Part shown: piece after piece, positions 1-9,639 of the stretch
How the letters are laid out: the number at the start of each line of letters is the position of its first letter
How positions within the stretch are numbered: the stretch's first letter is position 1
Assembly: GCA_933207985.1 (NCBI GenBank)
Contig: OW240914.1
Coordinates: forward strand, 136,598,718 to 136,662,717
Reading direction: 5' to 3'
Length of the DNA stretch: 64,000 nt
Source of the DNA: Pelobates cultripes
Taxonomy: Eukaryota > Chordata > Amphibia > Anura > Pelobatidae
The notes under the pieces: generated by a model
Seen by the model: the letters and a program-made list of their open reading frames with translations, nothing else
Databases searched by the model: none
Told to the model about the DNA's origin: nothing
Made by a program: the position numbers and the translations under genes

Positions 1-213
1 TTTTGACTTTGCTGCTTCTCCTTCCCACTGACCTCGGCTTGCCTCACTACGATTATCATCTTTCTGTTCCAGTCTCCCATCTCTGCTTAAGACCAGAAGG
101 CCACTCAAGGCTCAGGGGCTCAACCACCTGGGTAACGAGTGGCTACCTCTGGCAGAAAACATTGCTGATCTGGCTACTGGACTCCAAAACTTTGTAACAT
201 CAATATCATTACA
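1..213 (+). repeat. 5' LTR, 3' portion only
   Basis: Bases 1-213 are identical to 4965-5177 of the 3' LTR and end in ATTACA, as the downstream LTR does. The LTR start is outside the window. The 18 bases between the LTR end and the gag ATG contain TGG at 222-224, which could begin a primer-binding site, but I cannot name the tRNA. A 64-codon frame inside the LTR appears in both copies and is not a gene. Confidence 0.93.
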
Positions 214-231
214 GAATAATCTGGCCCATTC

Positions 232-3200
232 ATGGAGACCGTCGGATCAGATTCTGCATTGGCCCAGCAGGTTGCTTTTAATGCAAGAACTATGCAGACC
301 CAGGCACAGACCATTCAAGTGCTGCAGGATCAGGTAGCTGAACTGCAAAATGAAGTTCGATCAATGCATAGTGAGCTTACCAGCTACAGGGCACATGATG
401 TTGCGGCTGCTGCTACTACTACTGTTACACCTGCACAAGATGCCCGCTTGCCTCTACCAGAAAAATTTGGAGGAGACCGCAAAAAATTCAGGGGTTTCCT
501 AAATCAATGCCGTTTGCATTTCATGATGTTACCTAATCGTTTTCCATCTGAAAGAGAGAAGGTGGGATTTATTTTTTCCCTCTTCAAAGATGAAGCCCTG
601 GCCTGGGGCTCCCCTTTTCTGGAACAGGACAGTCCAATCTTGGGAAATTTGAAAGACTTTCTTGAGGCCATGTGCCTAGTTTTTGATGATCCCAATCGCT
701 GTGCTACAGCAGAAGCCACTCTCCTTCATTTACATCAAGGGAGGCGCTCTGTGGCTGAATATGCTGCTGAATTCAGACAGTGGGTTACTGATACTACTTG
801 GAACCAATCAGCCCAGAGGTTCCACTTCAGAAGGGGTCTCTCAGAAGCTATAAAAGATGAGCTAGCTCGTGTTGATCTTCCTGTTGAGTTTGATGCATTT
901 GTGCGGTTGGCTATCCGTATTGATCGGAGACTTTCAGAAAGAAGATTGGAAAGACAGGGCTCTTTTAAACCAAGTGCTACTCCTACTTTCTATTCAAGAA
1001 TTTCTACTCCGACCCCACAAACACCTACAGACTCTGAACCTGAGGCTATGCAGGTAGATCTAATAAGAGGGCCATTATCCAATGAAGAAAAACAGTGGCG
1101 ACGCACTCACAACTTATGCCTGTATTGTGGTAGTGCAGGGCATTATGCCATCAATTGCCCTAACAAGTCTAAAAGAACAATAGCTATGACTGCTGAGGGT
1201 GCACAGATTCAACACCAATCCAAGATTTCAGACCAACTGGATTCTGTCACACAACCCTTGTTTTCTCTGGCTCAGGGTGAAGGTATGATGACTCAACATC
1301 CTCATTTGGTGGTGCCTATCACTTTGCAATATGATGATAATAAAATTTCAACTACAGCGATGATAGATTCCGGAGCAGGCGGAAACTTTATGGACATTAA
1401 ATTTGCAGCAGGAAATAAAATTCAGTCTATCCCTAAATCTTCACCTGTTTTAATGGAAACAGTAGACGGTTCTCCACTTACGTCAGGCCCGGTTACACAC
1501 GAGACTGTGCCCTTAAAATTGATTCTGGAAGTGAATCACCATGAGTCTATATCTTTCCACCTAATTTCCTCAACACAGTTTCCAGTGATTTTGGGTATAC
1601 CCTGGCTTGCTCTGCATAACCCACAGATTGATTGGAAGACTAGAACTTTGTCCTTTCCTTCAGAACACTGCTTAATGAATTGTCAACCCTCTAAGGCGAC
1701 ACCTGTTACCACAACAATTAATGAAATGGTTGCTACAAACTTAACTAAGCTTCCGCTACAATATCAGGATTTTGCAGGTGTCTGTGATAAGAAGAATGCT
1801 GATCAGCTTCCACCTCACAGGCCTTATGATTGCCCCATAGAGCTGCTACCTGGAGCTGCTATCCCATTTGGCCGTATATACTCCCTTTCTGAGCCTGAAT
1901 TGAAAGCACTTCGTGAATACATACAAGAAAATCTTGCCAAAGGCTTTATTCGACCATCCACTTCTCCAGCAGGAGCTCCTATATTCTTTGTAGAAAAGAA
2001 AGATGGCAGTCTACGACCATGTGTTGATTACAGGGACATTAATAAAATCACTGTTAAAAACCGTTATCCCTTGCCTCTCATTCCTGAACTTCTGGAGAGA
2101 CTTCGTTCAGCTAAAATATTTACGAAGCTTGATCTACGGGGGGCATATAATCTGGTTCGCATAAGACCAAATGATGAATGGAAAACAGCTTTCAGAACCA
2201 GGTACGGACATTACGAATATCTAGTAATGCCATTTGGGCTTTGTAATGCCCCTGCAACTTTTCAGCATCTAATCAATGATGTACTACGGGATCTCCTGGA
2301 TCAGTTTGTTGTGGCATATTTGGATGATATCCTGATATTTTCTGATAATCTTGAAAATCACAGAAAACAGGTCTGCATTGTTCTTGAGCGCCTTCGTACC
2401 CACCACCTATACATTAAACTGGAAAAATGTGAGTTTGAACAAACAGAAATTCAGTTCCTGGGGTATGTAATAACTCCTAAAGGTTTAAGTATGGACACAA
2501 GTAAAATTAAAGCTGTGCTGGACTGGCCCATCCCCAAGAATGAAAAAGATATACAGAGATTTGTGGGGTTTGCCAATTTTTACAGGCGTTTCATTAAGAA
2601 TTTCTCTGCCGTTATTACACCGATCACTGAACTTACACGTAAAGGGACTCCTTTTCAGTGGTCCAATAAGGCTGACACTGCATTTTCCAGATTAAAGACT
2701 CTGTTTACATCTGCCCCTATCTTGGTACATCCTCAGCCAGAATTGCCATTTACTGTAGAGGTAGATGCTTCTGATTCAGCTGTTGGGGCTATACTATCTC
2801 AAAGGACTGGACCTAAGATGTTGTTACATCCATGTGCCTTCTATTCCCGCCAGATGTTACCAGCAGAAAGAAATTATGACATAGGGAATAAAGAACTTTT
2901 GGCTATAAAAGCTGCCTTCACCGAATGGAGACATCTCTTGGAGGGAGCCACCCATCCAATTACTGTCCTCACAGATCACAAAAATCTGGAATGTATCCAA
3001 TCCGCTAAGAGACTGTCAGCCAGACAAGCACGCTGGTCCCTATTTTTCTCAAGGTTTAATTTTTTTATTTCATACCGCCCTGGTTCCAGAAATGGCAAGG
3101 CGGATGCCTTGTCTAGGATAGCTGACCCCCTCCATACTACAGTAACCAAGGCCACCATCTTGCCGGAGAGCAGATTTTTAGGAGTTACCTTTCCTTCTGA

Positions 3201-3984
3201 TCTAATGTCTCGCATTAAAAAGGGCTACTCTAAAGATCCAGTTTTTCGTGATCCTCCTCGTGATCTTCATATGACCATGCTTAATGGGTTTTGGATTTTT
3301 CAACAACGTCTGTTTGTTCCAGAATCAGTGCGACTGGACGTTTTACGCCTCTACCATGACTCTAAACCAGCAGGTCATCCAGGAATCCGAAAGACACAAG
3401 AACTACTTACCCGATCCTTTTGGTGGCCTAAATATTATGAGGATGTTAAGAAGTATGTGTCCTCTTGTGATGTATGTGCCAGACATAAGACTCCTCGCTC
3501 ATCCCCTGTTGGCTTGCTTCAGCCTCTTCCGATTCCTCATCGTCCCTGGGGATCTATATCCATGGACTTTATTGTGGAACTACCTCCCTCTAAGGAACAC
3601 ACTACTATTCTTGTTGTTGTGGACCGGTTAACCAAGATGAGTCATTTCATACCAGCTCGTGGTCTCCCTTCAGCTAAACAGACTGCTGACCTTGTTATTC
3701 GGGAAATATTTCGCTTGCATGGAGTGCCTGATGAAGTAATTTCTGACAGGGGAGTGCAGTTTACATCTCATTTTTGGAAATATTTTTGTTCTATTCTAGG
3801 TATTAATGTAAATCTGTCTTCAGCTTTTCATCCACAAAGTAATGGACAGACTGAGCGAACCAACCAGACTTTAGAACAATATTTGCGGTGCTATATTAGT
3901 TACCTGCAGGATGACTGGCTGGATTTTCTACCCACGGCGGAGTTTGCCTATAACAATGCCCAACACGGCGGAGTTTGCCTATAA
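232..3984 (+). CDS. Gag-Pol polyprotein of the chromovirus, frameshifted late in integrase
   Basis: A 1250-codon frame fuses Gag and Pol without a shift or stop between them. Residues about 20-50 look like a short coiled coil. About 75-245 is a retrotransposon Gag domain of the PEG10/RTL type. A CCHC zinc knuckle spans 296-309 (CLYC...H...C). Protease has DSG at 379-381. RT has YLDD at 696-699. RNase H has a catalytic Asp near 845 and ends near an ADALSR motif. Integrase has an H2C2 zinc segment and the DDE residues D1112, D1172 and E1208, with 35 residues between the last two. The frame runs off at 3984 because of the 31-bp duplication at 3933-3997. The ATG at 232 is the first in frame after the LTR. 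All catalytic motifs upstream of the break look intact. Confidence 0.93.
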   Translation: METVGSDSALAQQVAFNARTMQTQAQTIQVLQDQVAELQNEVRSMHSELTSYRAHDVAAAATTTVTPAQDARLPLPEKFGGDRKKFRGFLNQCRLHFMMLPNRFPSEREKVGFIFSLFKDEALAWGSPFLEQDSPILGNLKDFLEAMCLVFDDPNRCATAEATLLHLHQGRRSVAEYAAEFRQWVTDTTWNQSAQRFHFRRGLSEAIKDELARVDLPVEFDAFVRLAIRIDRRLSERRLERQGSFKPSATPTFYSRISTPTPQTPTDSEPEAMQVDLIRGPLSNEEKQWRRTHNLCLYCGSAGHYAINCPNKSKRTIAMTAEGAQIQHQSKISDQLDSVTQPLFSLAQGEGMMTQHPHLVVPITLQYDDNKISTTAMIDSGAGGNFMDIKFAAGNKIQSIPKSSPVLMETVDGSPLTSGPVTHETVPLKLILEVNHHESISFHLISSTQFPVILGIPWLALHNPQIDWKTRTLSFPSEHCLMNCQPSKATPVTTTINEMVATNLTKLPLQYQDFAGVCDKKNADQLPPHRPYDCPIELLPGAAIPFGRIYSLSEPELKALREYIQENLAKGFIRPSTSPAGAPIFFVEKKDGSLRPCVDYRDINKITVKNRYPLPLIPELLERLRSAKIFTKLDLRGAYNLVRIRPNDEWKTAFRTRYGHYEYLVMPFGLCNAPATFQHLINDVLRDLLDQFVVAYLDDILIFSDNLENHRKQVCIVLERLRTHHLYIKLEKCEFEQTEIQFLGYVITPKGLSMDTSKIKAVLDWPIPKNEKDIQRFVGFANFYRRFIKNFSAVITPITELTRKGTPFQWSNKADTAFSRLKTLFTSAPILVHPQPELPFTVEVDASDSAVGAILSQRTGPKMLLHPCAFYSRQMLPAERNYDIGNKELLAIKAAFTEWRHLLEGATHPITVLTDHKNLECIQSAKRLSARQARWSLFFSRFNFFISYRPGSRNGKADALSRIADPLHTTVTKATILPESRFLGVTFPSDLMSRIKKGYSKDPVFRDPPRDLHMTMLNGFWIFQQRLFVPESVRLDVLRLYHDSKPAGHPGIRKTQELLTRSFWWPKYYEDVKKYVSSCDVCARHKTPRSSPVGLLQPLPIPHRPWGSISMDFIVELPPSKEHTTILVVVDRLTKMSHFIPARGLPSAKQTADLVIREIFRLHGVPDEVISDRGVQFTSHFWKYFCSILGINVNLSSAFHPQSNGQTERTNQTLEQYLRCYISYLQDDWLDFLPTAEFAYNNAQHGGVCL

Positions 3985-4687
3985 CAATGCCCAACACTGC
4001 TCCACTTCTCTGAGCCCATTTTTTGCCAATTATGGTTACCATCCAACCTTTCTAGTGAGTCTCCCAATTACTACTCCCATTCCTGCAGTCACTGACCGGC
4101 TAACCGCCTTACGAGATTCCCAAGAACTGTTGAAGGAGACTCTTTCGGAGGCTCAGGAATGTTACAAAAGAGCTGCTGATAGGCACAGAAAGGAGGCCCC
4201 AGTTTATCATGTTGGTGACAAGGTTTGGCTGTCAACAAAGAATCTTAAGCTTAGGATTCCTTCTCATAAATTGGGTCAAAAGTTCATGGGACCTTTTAAG
4301 ATAATCGCTCAGATCAATGCAGTCACCTTCCGTCTGCAACTTCCGGATTCCATGAAAATACATCCGGTGTTTCACGTGGCACTGCTTAAACCTTTTCATG
4401 AAAATACTTTCCCTGGTCGAGCCTTGCCTGCCCCACCACCAGTCCTCGTGGATGGTGAAGATGAATACGAGGTGGAAAAAATTCTTGACTCCAGGATCTT
4501 CCGCAACAAGCTTCAATACTTGGTTCATTGGAAAGGCTATGGTGAGGAGGATAGATCGTGGGAACCAGTGGACAATATTCATGCTCCTGATCTTCTTCAG
4601 TCTTTCCATGCACAGTACCCTGCTAAACCAGGAAATAGGGCATCCAGAGGCTGCGCCTGTAGAGGTGGAGGTAATGTGAGGAACTGA
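3911..4687 (+). pseudogene. Integrase C-terminus plus chromodomain, displaced frame
   Basis: This frame continues the polyprotein after the 31-bp duplication, one frame over. Authentic continuation begins after about 3997; the codons before it are the duplicated copy. It holds the integrase C-terminal region with a GPF-type motif (KFMGPFKI), then a chromodomain beginning EYEVEKILDSRI with WKGYGEEDRSWEP. In chromoviruses this domain binds modified histone tails and directs integration to particular chromatin (family knowledge). The end at 4687 overlaps the first bases of the 3' LTR. It is not expected to be translated on its own. Confidence 0.9.
3933..3997 (+). repeat. 31-bp tandem duplication inside integrase
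   Basis: Bases 3933-3966 recur at 3964-3997 with period 31. As 31 is not a multiple of three, it moves the reading frame by one, matching the frame change seen between the two coding blocks. It is the only break seen in the element's coding region. Confidence 0.95.
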
Positions 4688-4695
4688 CTCTGCTG

Positions 4696-4748
4696 GGTTT
4701 CGAACCCTGGTTTACATGGTGCTAAACCTTTTCCTTACCAGTACACCA
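4696..4748 (-). other. tRNA-like A/B box arrangement, antisense in LTR
   Basis: On the minus strand GGTTCGAAACC (4696-4706) matches the Pol III B box GGTTCGANNCC, and TGGTGTACTGGTAAGG (4733-4748) is a weak A-box-like match about 30 bases upstream. This may be chance or a tRNA/SINE-derived piece of the LTR. No tRNA cloverleaf is claimed. Confidence 0.3.
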
Positions 4749-4857
4749 GCCTGCCTTTTGCAAATTTACCTGAGATCTTATACCATTGCTTGCAGAGTCA
4801 AGGTTATCAGTGACAACTCTCTTCAGCTGTGTCTGGTCAGGTGTCTGGTTCTTGGCC

Positions 4858-4865
4858 TATAAAAG
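4858..4865 (+). promoter_or_regulatory. TATA box of the LTR promoter
   Basis: TATAAAAG lies about 180 bases into the 3' LTR, a normal place for the U3 promoter. The 5' LTR, which would drive the element, is presumed to carry the same box but that part is not visible. Confidence 0.65.
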
Positions 4866-5238
4866 CCACTTCCTGTCTCTGTACCTTTGCCAGATTATTG
4901 TGGTTCCTGTACTCTCTAATCAAGCGTGTTCCTGTTTCTCCTTCCTGTTGCTGAATTTGGACTGTTTTGACTTTGCTGCTTCTCCTTCCCACTGACCTCG
5001 GCTTGCCTCACTACGATTATCATCTTTCTGTTCCAGTCTCCCATCTCTGCTTAAGACCAGAAGGCCACTCAAGGCTCAGGGGCTCAACCACCTGGGTAAC
5101 GAGTGGCTACCTCTGGCAGAAAACATTGCTGATCTGGCTACTGGACTCCAAAACTTTGTAACATCAATATCATTACATAACCACTCAAATGTGCAGTGTT
5201 TCTACAAAAATATGACTTTAGCTAAATATGTTTATTAT

Positions 5239-5460
5239 CTAAAGGAACACTATAGAATCAGGAACACAAAATATGAATATAAAACACCATCTAACCCCTG
5301 GGGCCCCCCTGACACCACCCAGCTAAATATACTAGAATCTTACCTTTATTCCAATCTGGTGGTGCACTGCCCCAGGAACCACCTCTAGTAGCCATCTGAG
5401 GAGTGGCCAATGGCGGTATTCCTAGGCTGTAATGTAAAAACTGTATTTTTCTCTGAAAAC
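5239..5460 (+). mobile_element. T2-type MITE remnant
   Basis: It begins CTAAAGGAACACTATAG, a near copy of the TTAAAGG start of the other MITEs here, and shares their internal phrases (TAGCCATCTGAGGAGTGGCC, then a TGTAATGTAAA segment). The right terminus is missing. T2/Kolobok MITEs have TTAA target sites and AAAGGRR ends (family knowledge). Confidence 0.7.
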
Positions 5461-6328
5461 AGTTCCCTGTTGTATAATTGTCCCTAGCAATTGCAAAACA
5501 AGAAGAACTAGAAAAGCTACAATTTCTGGGGAAATTGTATGATGTTTTCTTGCCTCCACCAGTAGTCTACAACTGGAGTGGGCAGAGTAACTGTTATCAT
5601 TTATATAGCACATTTAATTGCAACGTTGTTGCACAGTTACATTAAACCATACATTTATAAAAACATTAGCAGGTGTTCAAAAGGCCCTGTCTATGACATC
5701 ACTTGCTGCTGCAGCTTGACACAGGTCAGAGTATTTTGGTGGTTGCCATCTTCAAACGGTCGTATCTTAAAACTATAACTCCTACAGTGAAGAGCTTTAT
5801 ATTGTGAGAATCACAAGACCCAGACCTACATTTTGATGCATAGTATGTCTCTGAAGTATTAAAATTGAAGGCACAGTCGCAGTTTAGAAATTGCACTTCA
5901 AATTTGAGCTTTGCAGAGTGAAGTTTCAATGAATGTCAATGGACGGCGTTAGTTGCAAACAAATGATTATATTGTGAAAACTATCAGGACTATGGCTTAG
6001 CCGTTGACATGTTTAGTGGCAGCAGGGATAGCTGAACGTTTTGATATAAGATTTGTGTAGGTGGGCCTGAAAATGAGGGAGTGGTGGCAGTTTAGAAATC
6101 ATGTCCTGATTTTTCAGCTTTTGCCAGCTCCCACTCTAGCTTTGCCATTCATTCCTATGGGACAAATTTCGCCACAAGAACGACAATATTCCGTGAACCA
6201 TTCGGCGAAACATTCCACAAAGTAATAGCAATCCGATCGGGAACAATCTGCACGTTTTGGTAAATTTTTGTCTATGTAGTGTAAAAACTGTGGGAGGAGT
6301 TAGGGTGGCAAATTTGGCTATAATAAGA
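5461..6328. other. No gene recognised
   Basis: I see no coding signal or named repeat. Short frames lack family resemblance. The tone is repeat-like, but I cannot place it. Confidence 0.5.
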
Positions 6329-6438
6329 ATAATATATATGTGAGATAACAATAAGTGGTCTTGCTATGCAAGAACACTTAATAATAATAATATATATGTG
6401 AGATAACATTAAGTGGTCTTGCTATGCAAGAACACTTA
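6329..6438 (+). repeat. 58-bp tandem duplication
   Basis: A block starting ATAATATATATGTGAGATAA at 6329 recurs at 6387 (period 58) with one mismatch seen. Each copy contains a small stem around CTTGCTATGCAAG. It looks like a duplicated repeat tail; the parent family was not identified. Confidence 0.8.
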
Positions 6439-6555
6439 AATATAGGATGGTGGGACAGGATCCTGAAATCTGGACAGTCCCACAGTATTGAGAACTGCTA
6501 GCAGGTATGATTATGCAGTAATGCGGAGAAGGGCTTATGGGGCTTAGACTGAACC

Positions 6556-6634
6556 TTAAACCCCTTAAGGAAACATGACGTGTGACATGTCATGATTCCC
6601 TTTTATTCCAGAAGTTTGGCCTTTAAAGGGTTAA
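6556..6634. mobile_element. Short palindromic piggyBac-end MITE
   Basis: An element of about 79 bp bounded by TTAA with inverted ends (ACCCCTTAAGG ... AAAGGGTTAA). It carries the phrase CATGATTCCCTTTTATTCC seen in three sister copies (26024, 32944 and 61943). Ends and target site match the larger piggyBac-like elements in this window. Confidence 0.8.
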
Positions 6635-7099
6635 AGCAGTTGTCCTTTGAAGTTTTTACATTTTGCAAAGACCCCCAAAAGGTGACCAAGATGAAGAGAA
6701 ATAAAGTTACCTGAAGCCATTCCTTGTTCAGCTCCTAACTCGACTGCAGAGGGAATGAAAAAAAAACTGGACAGCAAAAGCGGTCTTCAGTCAGAGTAAG
6801 TAAACTTTGGGCTTGATCAGAATTCAAAGTAGTCCCTACTTTGTATTACATCTGGATTTAGTTGAAATTACATTAAATTCTTCACATTTCAAGTTATTTA
6901 TTTGAGGAAGAATCAGTTATGTCTTAGATACGAATACTATAGAATGAAAATGACAATATTTTTGGTACGTGAACTAATTTATATAGCCTGTTGTCTTATT
7001 TTTCTGGATATAGGAAACAGTTGTCTTTTACCATAACCTTTGGGTGCGGTGAGAGGGGTTGATATACACCCACACATATTACAAACTAAGCTTATTTTG
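6635..7099. other. No gene recognised
   Basis: AT-rich sequence with no recognisable coding segment or repeat family. Confidence 0.5.
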
Positions 7100-7555
7100 C
7101 AGGAAGTGAAGCATGTGAGACCTTCTACCGGCACCATCACCTGGTCCTTCTTTCTTGCGAGCCTGACCTGACGGAACATCCCGTGTCTGCTGTTTCCTGG
7201 TCCCCGTGATTCTGACTCCTTGTTCATGAGTCTTGTATCCTGTGTATCCGGAGTTCCTGTTCCGATGCCCTTATGGTCCTGTGCCTCCCGTTCCATTGTT
7301 CACTTGCCGTGTTCCTGCCTATACCTCTTCATTTCCAGTGATTCTGACCTTGCTGCCTTATTTACGTGTGACCTGCTTTGGGCTTTGCTCCTTGGTGTTT
7401 TTATTTAGTGCTTGGTGGCTTAGGATCTGTGCCCCACCTATATTCTGTGGTGGCTGCACGCTCCTGCCTAAGGACTTTACTTTTGCCAAAGGACTATTTA
7501 GTGTACTTTGTATCCATGTCCCACCTATATTCTGTGGTGGCTGCACGATCCTGCC
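7100..7555 (+). repeat. LTR-like relic with an 87-bp spaced direct repeat
   Basis: C/T-rich sequence with many CCTG and TTCC words, in the style of gypsy LTR R/U5 regions. A block starting CCCACCTATATTCTGTGG at 7433 recurs at 7520 (shift 87, about 39 bases). The T2 MITE at 7556 interrupts it, and the sequence after 8040 may continue it. Assignment as an LTR is by texture only. Confidence 0.35.
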
Positions 7556-8040
7556 TTAAAGGACCACTATAGTGCCAGGAAAACATACTTGTTTTCCTGG
7601 CACTATAGTGCCCTGAGGGTGCCCCTACCCTCAGGGACCCCCTCCCGCCCGGCTCTGGAAGGGGGAAAGGGGTTAAAACTTACCTTTTTCCAGCGCTGGG
7701 CGGGGAGCTCTCCGATCCTCCTCGTCGGCTGAATGCGCACGCGCGGCAAGAGCTGCGCGTGCATTCAGCCGGTCACATAGGAAAGTAATCATAATGCTTT
7801 CTTATGGACGCTGGCGTGCTCTCACTGTGATTTTCACAGTGAGAATCACGCAAGCGCCTCTAGCGGCTGTCAATGAGACAGCCACTAGAGGAAATAGGGG
7901 AAGGCTTAACCCATTCATAAACATAGCAGTTTCTCTGAAACTGCTATGTTTATGAAAAAATGGTTTAAACCTAGCTGGACCTGGCACCCAGACCACTTCA
8001 TTAAGCTGAAGTGGTCTGGGTGCCTAGAGTGTTCCTCTAA
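7556..8040 (+). mobile_element. T2-type MITE made of serial hairpins
   Basis: It starts TTAAAGGACCACTATAG and ends GTTCCTCTAA. The interior is a string of perfect or near-perfect stems: a TAGTGCCAGGAAAAC stem, a GGCTGAATGCGCACGCG stem, a TCTCACTGTGA stem, a CTCTAG...CTAGAG stem, one around AACATAGCAGTTTC, and a last around CCAGACCACTTC. A second full copy is at 25204-25706 and a partial reverse copy at 30241-30454. It is non-coding and presumably mobilised in trans. Confidence 0.88.
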
Positions 8041-8097
8041 CTATTTACTTTTTGCATTAGGCCTTTTTACATGTACTCTGCCTGCTCTATTTGTATT

Positions 8098-8139
8098 TAT
8101 TGTGTGTGTGTGTGTGTATACACACACACACACACAATA
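8098..8139. repeat. (TG)n-(CA)n perfect palindrome
   Basis: A 42-bp perfect palindrome formed by a TG run meeting a CA run through GTATAC. Such sequences can extrude cruciforms. Confidence 0.95.
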
Positions 8140-9600
8140 TTTGTGGCATTGTACATATTTTGTTTTTATATATTATATCCTTTGGCTTTCTTTAATACAT
8201 ATTTTCTTGATTGCTCCATTCATAGTGTCCTTGTATTCTTTCTCTGCTAAGTTGGTTCCCACATTTAAAGGGACAGTGCTGTCGCAGGGCAGCACCCCTT
8301 CATGTCCTTACACTTAGGCCATTCCACAACAGTTTTCCTACTCATCCTGGTTCCTTCTGCCCAGTGGGGATTTTTTTTTTGGGGTCGGGGGGGTCAGGGT
8401 ACCTTTTTGTTGCCCTTTCTGCACAGCCTGGGGACGTCCTGCAAGTAAAAGGGGGCCTCTACCTATAGACACCGGCCGACGTGACTCAGTCTCTTTTATG
8501 ACATGTGCGCTTCAACGTCATGGTCCGCCAAAATCGTTCAATTCTGAGTTTCTGGGGGTGTAGTTACCAATTTAAAGTGCCAGGCTATAGTCAGATATTT
8601 GCCCTGTTGTGGTTCTATTTTGTTCCCAAAAGTTGTTTTAAAACTCGTATTGTATTTCTGGGTTTGATTTGGAGTAAAAGTGTATTTTAGCATATATTAT
8701 TATTTGCCGTTTCATTCAGGTGTATTTTAGCGTATTTTTTTTTTGCATTGCTATTATGGTGGCCGTACAAATATACTAAAAACAATAAAATAAATAAATT
8801 TGGAGCATCTTTGTTAGCATGCCTTCTCCCAGATTGGAACACTGCCATGATGTGGTTAGCTAGGATGCGTTTACTCGATAACACCATGGACTGCGGCAAA
8901 TTCTAATCTGCCGTGCAGTGCAAGGGGCCGCTCACTGTGTGCTGGGTATTGCTATCCCTGGACCATGGTAAGTACTCTCACACTGAATACCTTCAGTCAT
9001 TACAGGGGTTGGCCAAGGACAGGTACGATTTATTCCCAGTAATTGGCTGTATCCGCAGATTACATCAAACAATGTCAGTGCCCAGTGGAGCGCACAGTGC
9101 GGAGATAGTGAGACCATCTCTGGCTTGTCCTCTGTTGTAAACTGCCAGTCCCATAATGCTGAGCTACACATCTGTGCCTTAGACGTGCTGTGACGCTCAG
9201 CCAGACATGTTACAGGATGGGCCCATAGATCATGCAGTCCTTCCATGAAACCTGTACAGTGCCACAACGTTGGCCTCCATGGAATACATGTACAGCTCAT
9301 CCCTCTCCCTGGTGGGGAGCTAAACATCTGGAGCCTGTTTACTATCACACTCACAACGTGACGTCAGCGGGTTTAATGTTGTGATGCTTATCTAGTTAAT
9401 CCTGGGGGGGATAAATTGTATTTTAATAATGACCGTTAATAATTAAATACGCCAATTGCTTTGAGTAAAATTGAAAAATAACAAAATACGCTAAAGTACA
9501 CTTTTACCTTGATTGGCATTTACTGATTATTCTACTTTCTATACTCCTTTGACTCGGCTATTGCTATTATTATTATTATTATTATTATTTGCTCATTTCT
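8140..9600. other. Unrecognised; contains an inverted motif pair and a (TTA)n run
   Basis: No coding feature can be supported. GTGTATTTTAGCGTATTTT (about 8721-8739) has an inverted relative near 9483-9510, so an old DNA element may lie between about 8668 and 9515. A good splice-donor-like CATGGTAAGT occurs near 8964, without other exon evidence. A (TTA)n microsatellite lies at about 9563-9590. Confidence 0.4.
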
Positions 9601-9639
9601 GGCTACCCTGACTCTGCTCTTTTACAAGTAAAGCCCGGT

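Larger units (their letters stand above)
1..5177 (+). mobile_element. Ty3/gypsy chromovirus LTR retrotransposon (Sushi/Mart-like), 5' end cut by window
   Basis: An LTR retrotransposon running left to right: the end of the 5' LTR (1-213), a gag-pol reading frame (232-4687, broken once), and a complete 3' LTR (4675-5177). The two LTR copies are identical over the 213 bases that can be compared, so the insertion looks very recent. A zinc-knuckle Gag, aspartic protease, RT, RNase H, integrase and C-terminal chromodomain in that order define a chromovirus. The Gag resembles the Sushi-ichi/Mart group from which mammalian PEG10 and RTL1 derive (knowledge plus inference). There is no env. The 5' half of the 5' LTR lies outside the window, so the target duplication cannot be checked. 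Confidence 0.95.
4675..5177 (+). repeat. 3' LTR (about 503 bp, TGTGAG...ATTACA)
   Basis: The LTR is bounded by the TG...CA signature, in fact TGT...ACA. The start is placed at TGTGAGG, just after a purine-rich stretch (GAGGTGGAGG) that would serve as polypurine tract. The right end is fixed by identity to the 5' LTR end. The 3' flank begins TAACCACTC. The left boundary is inferred, because the matching part of the 5' LTR is outside the window. Confidence 0.88.

Noticed and set aside
3..197. 64-codon frame at the window start (also 4967-5161)
   Set aside because: It lies within the LTR in both copies and has no family resemblance.
4675..4760. True tRNA gene on the minus strand
   Set aside because: Only the B box is strong. 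No cloverleaf, acceptor stem or anticodon loop can be drawn, and it lies inside an LTR.
1..5177. Endogenous retrovirus with env
   Set aside because: No envelope frame exists between the chromodomain and the 3' LTR. The domain order and chromodomain identify a Ty3/gypsy chromovirus.
8930..9000. Possible exon ending CATG|GTAAGT near 8967
   Set aside because: The donor is good, but no acceptor or coding conservation is visible upstream, and the region may be an old DNA element.
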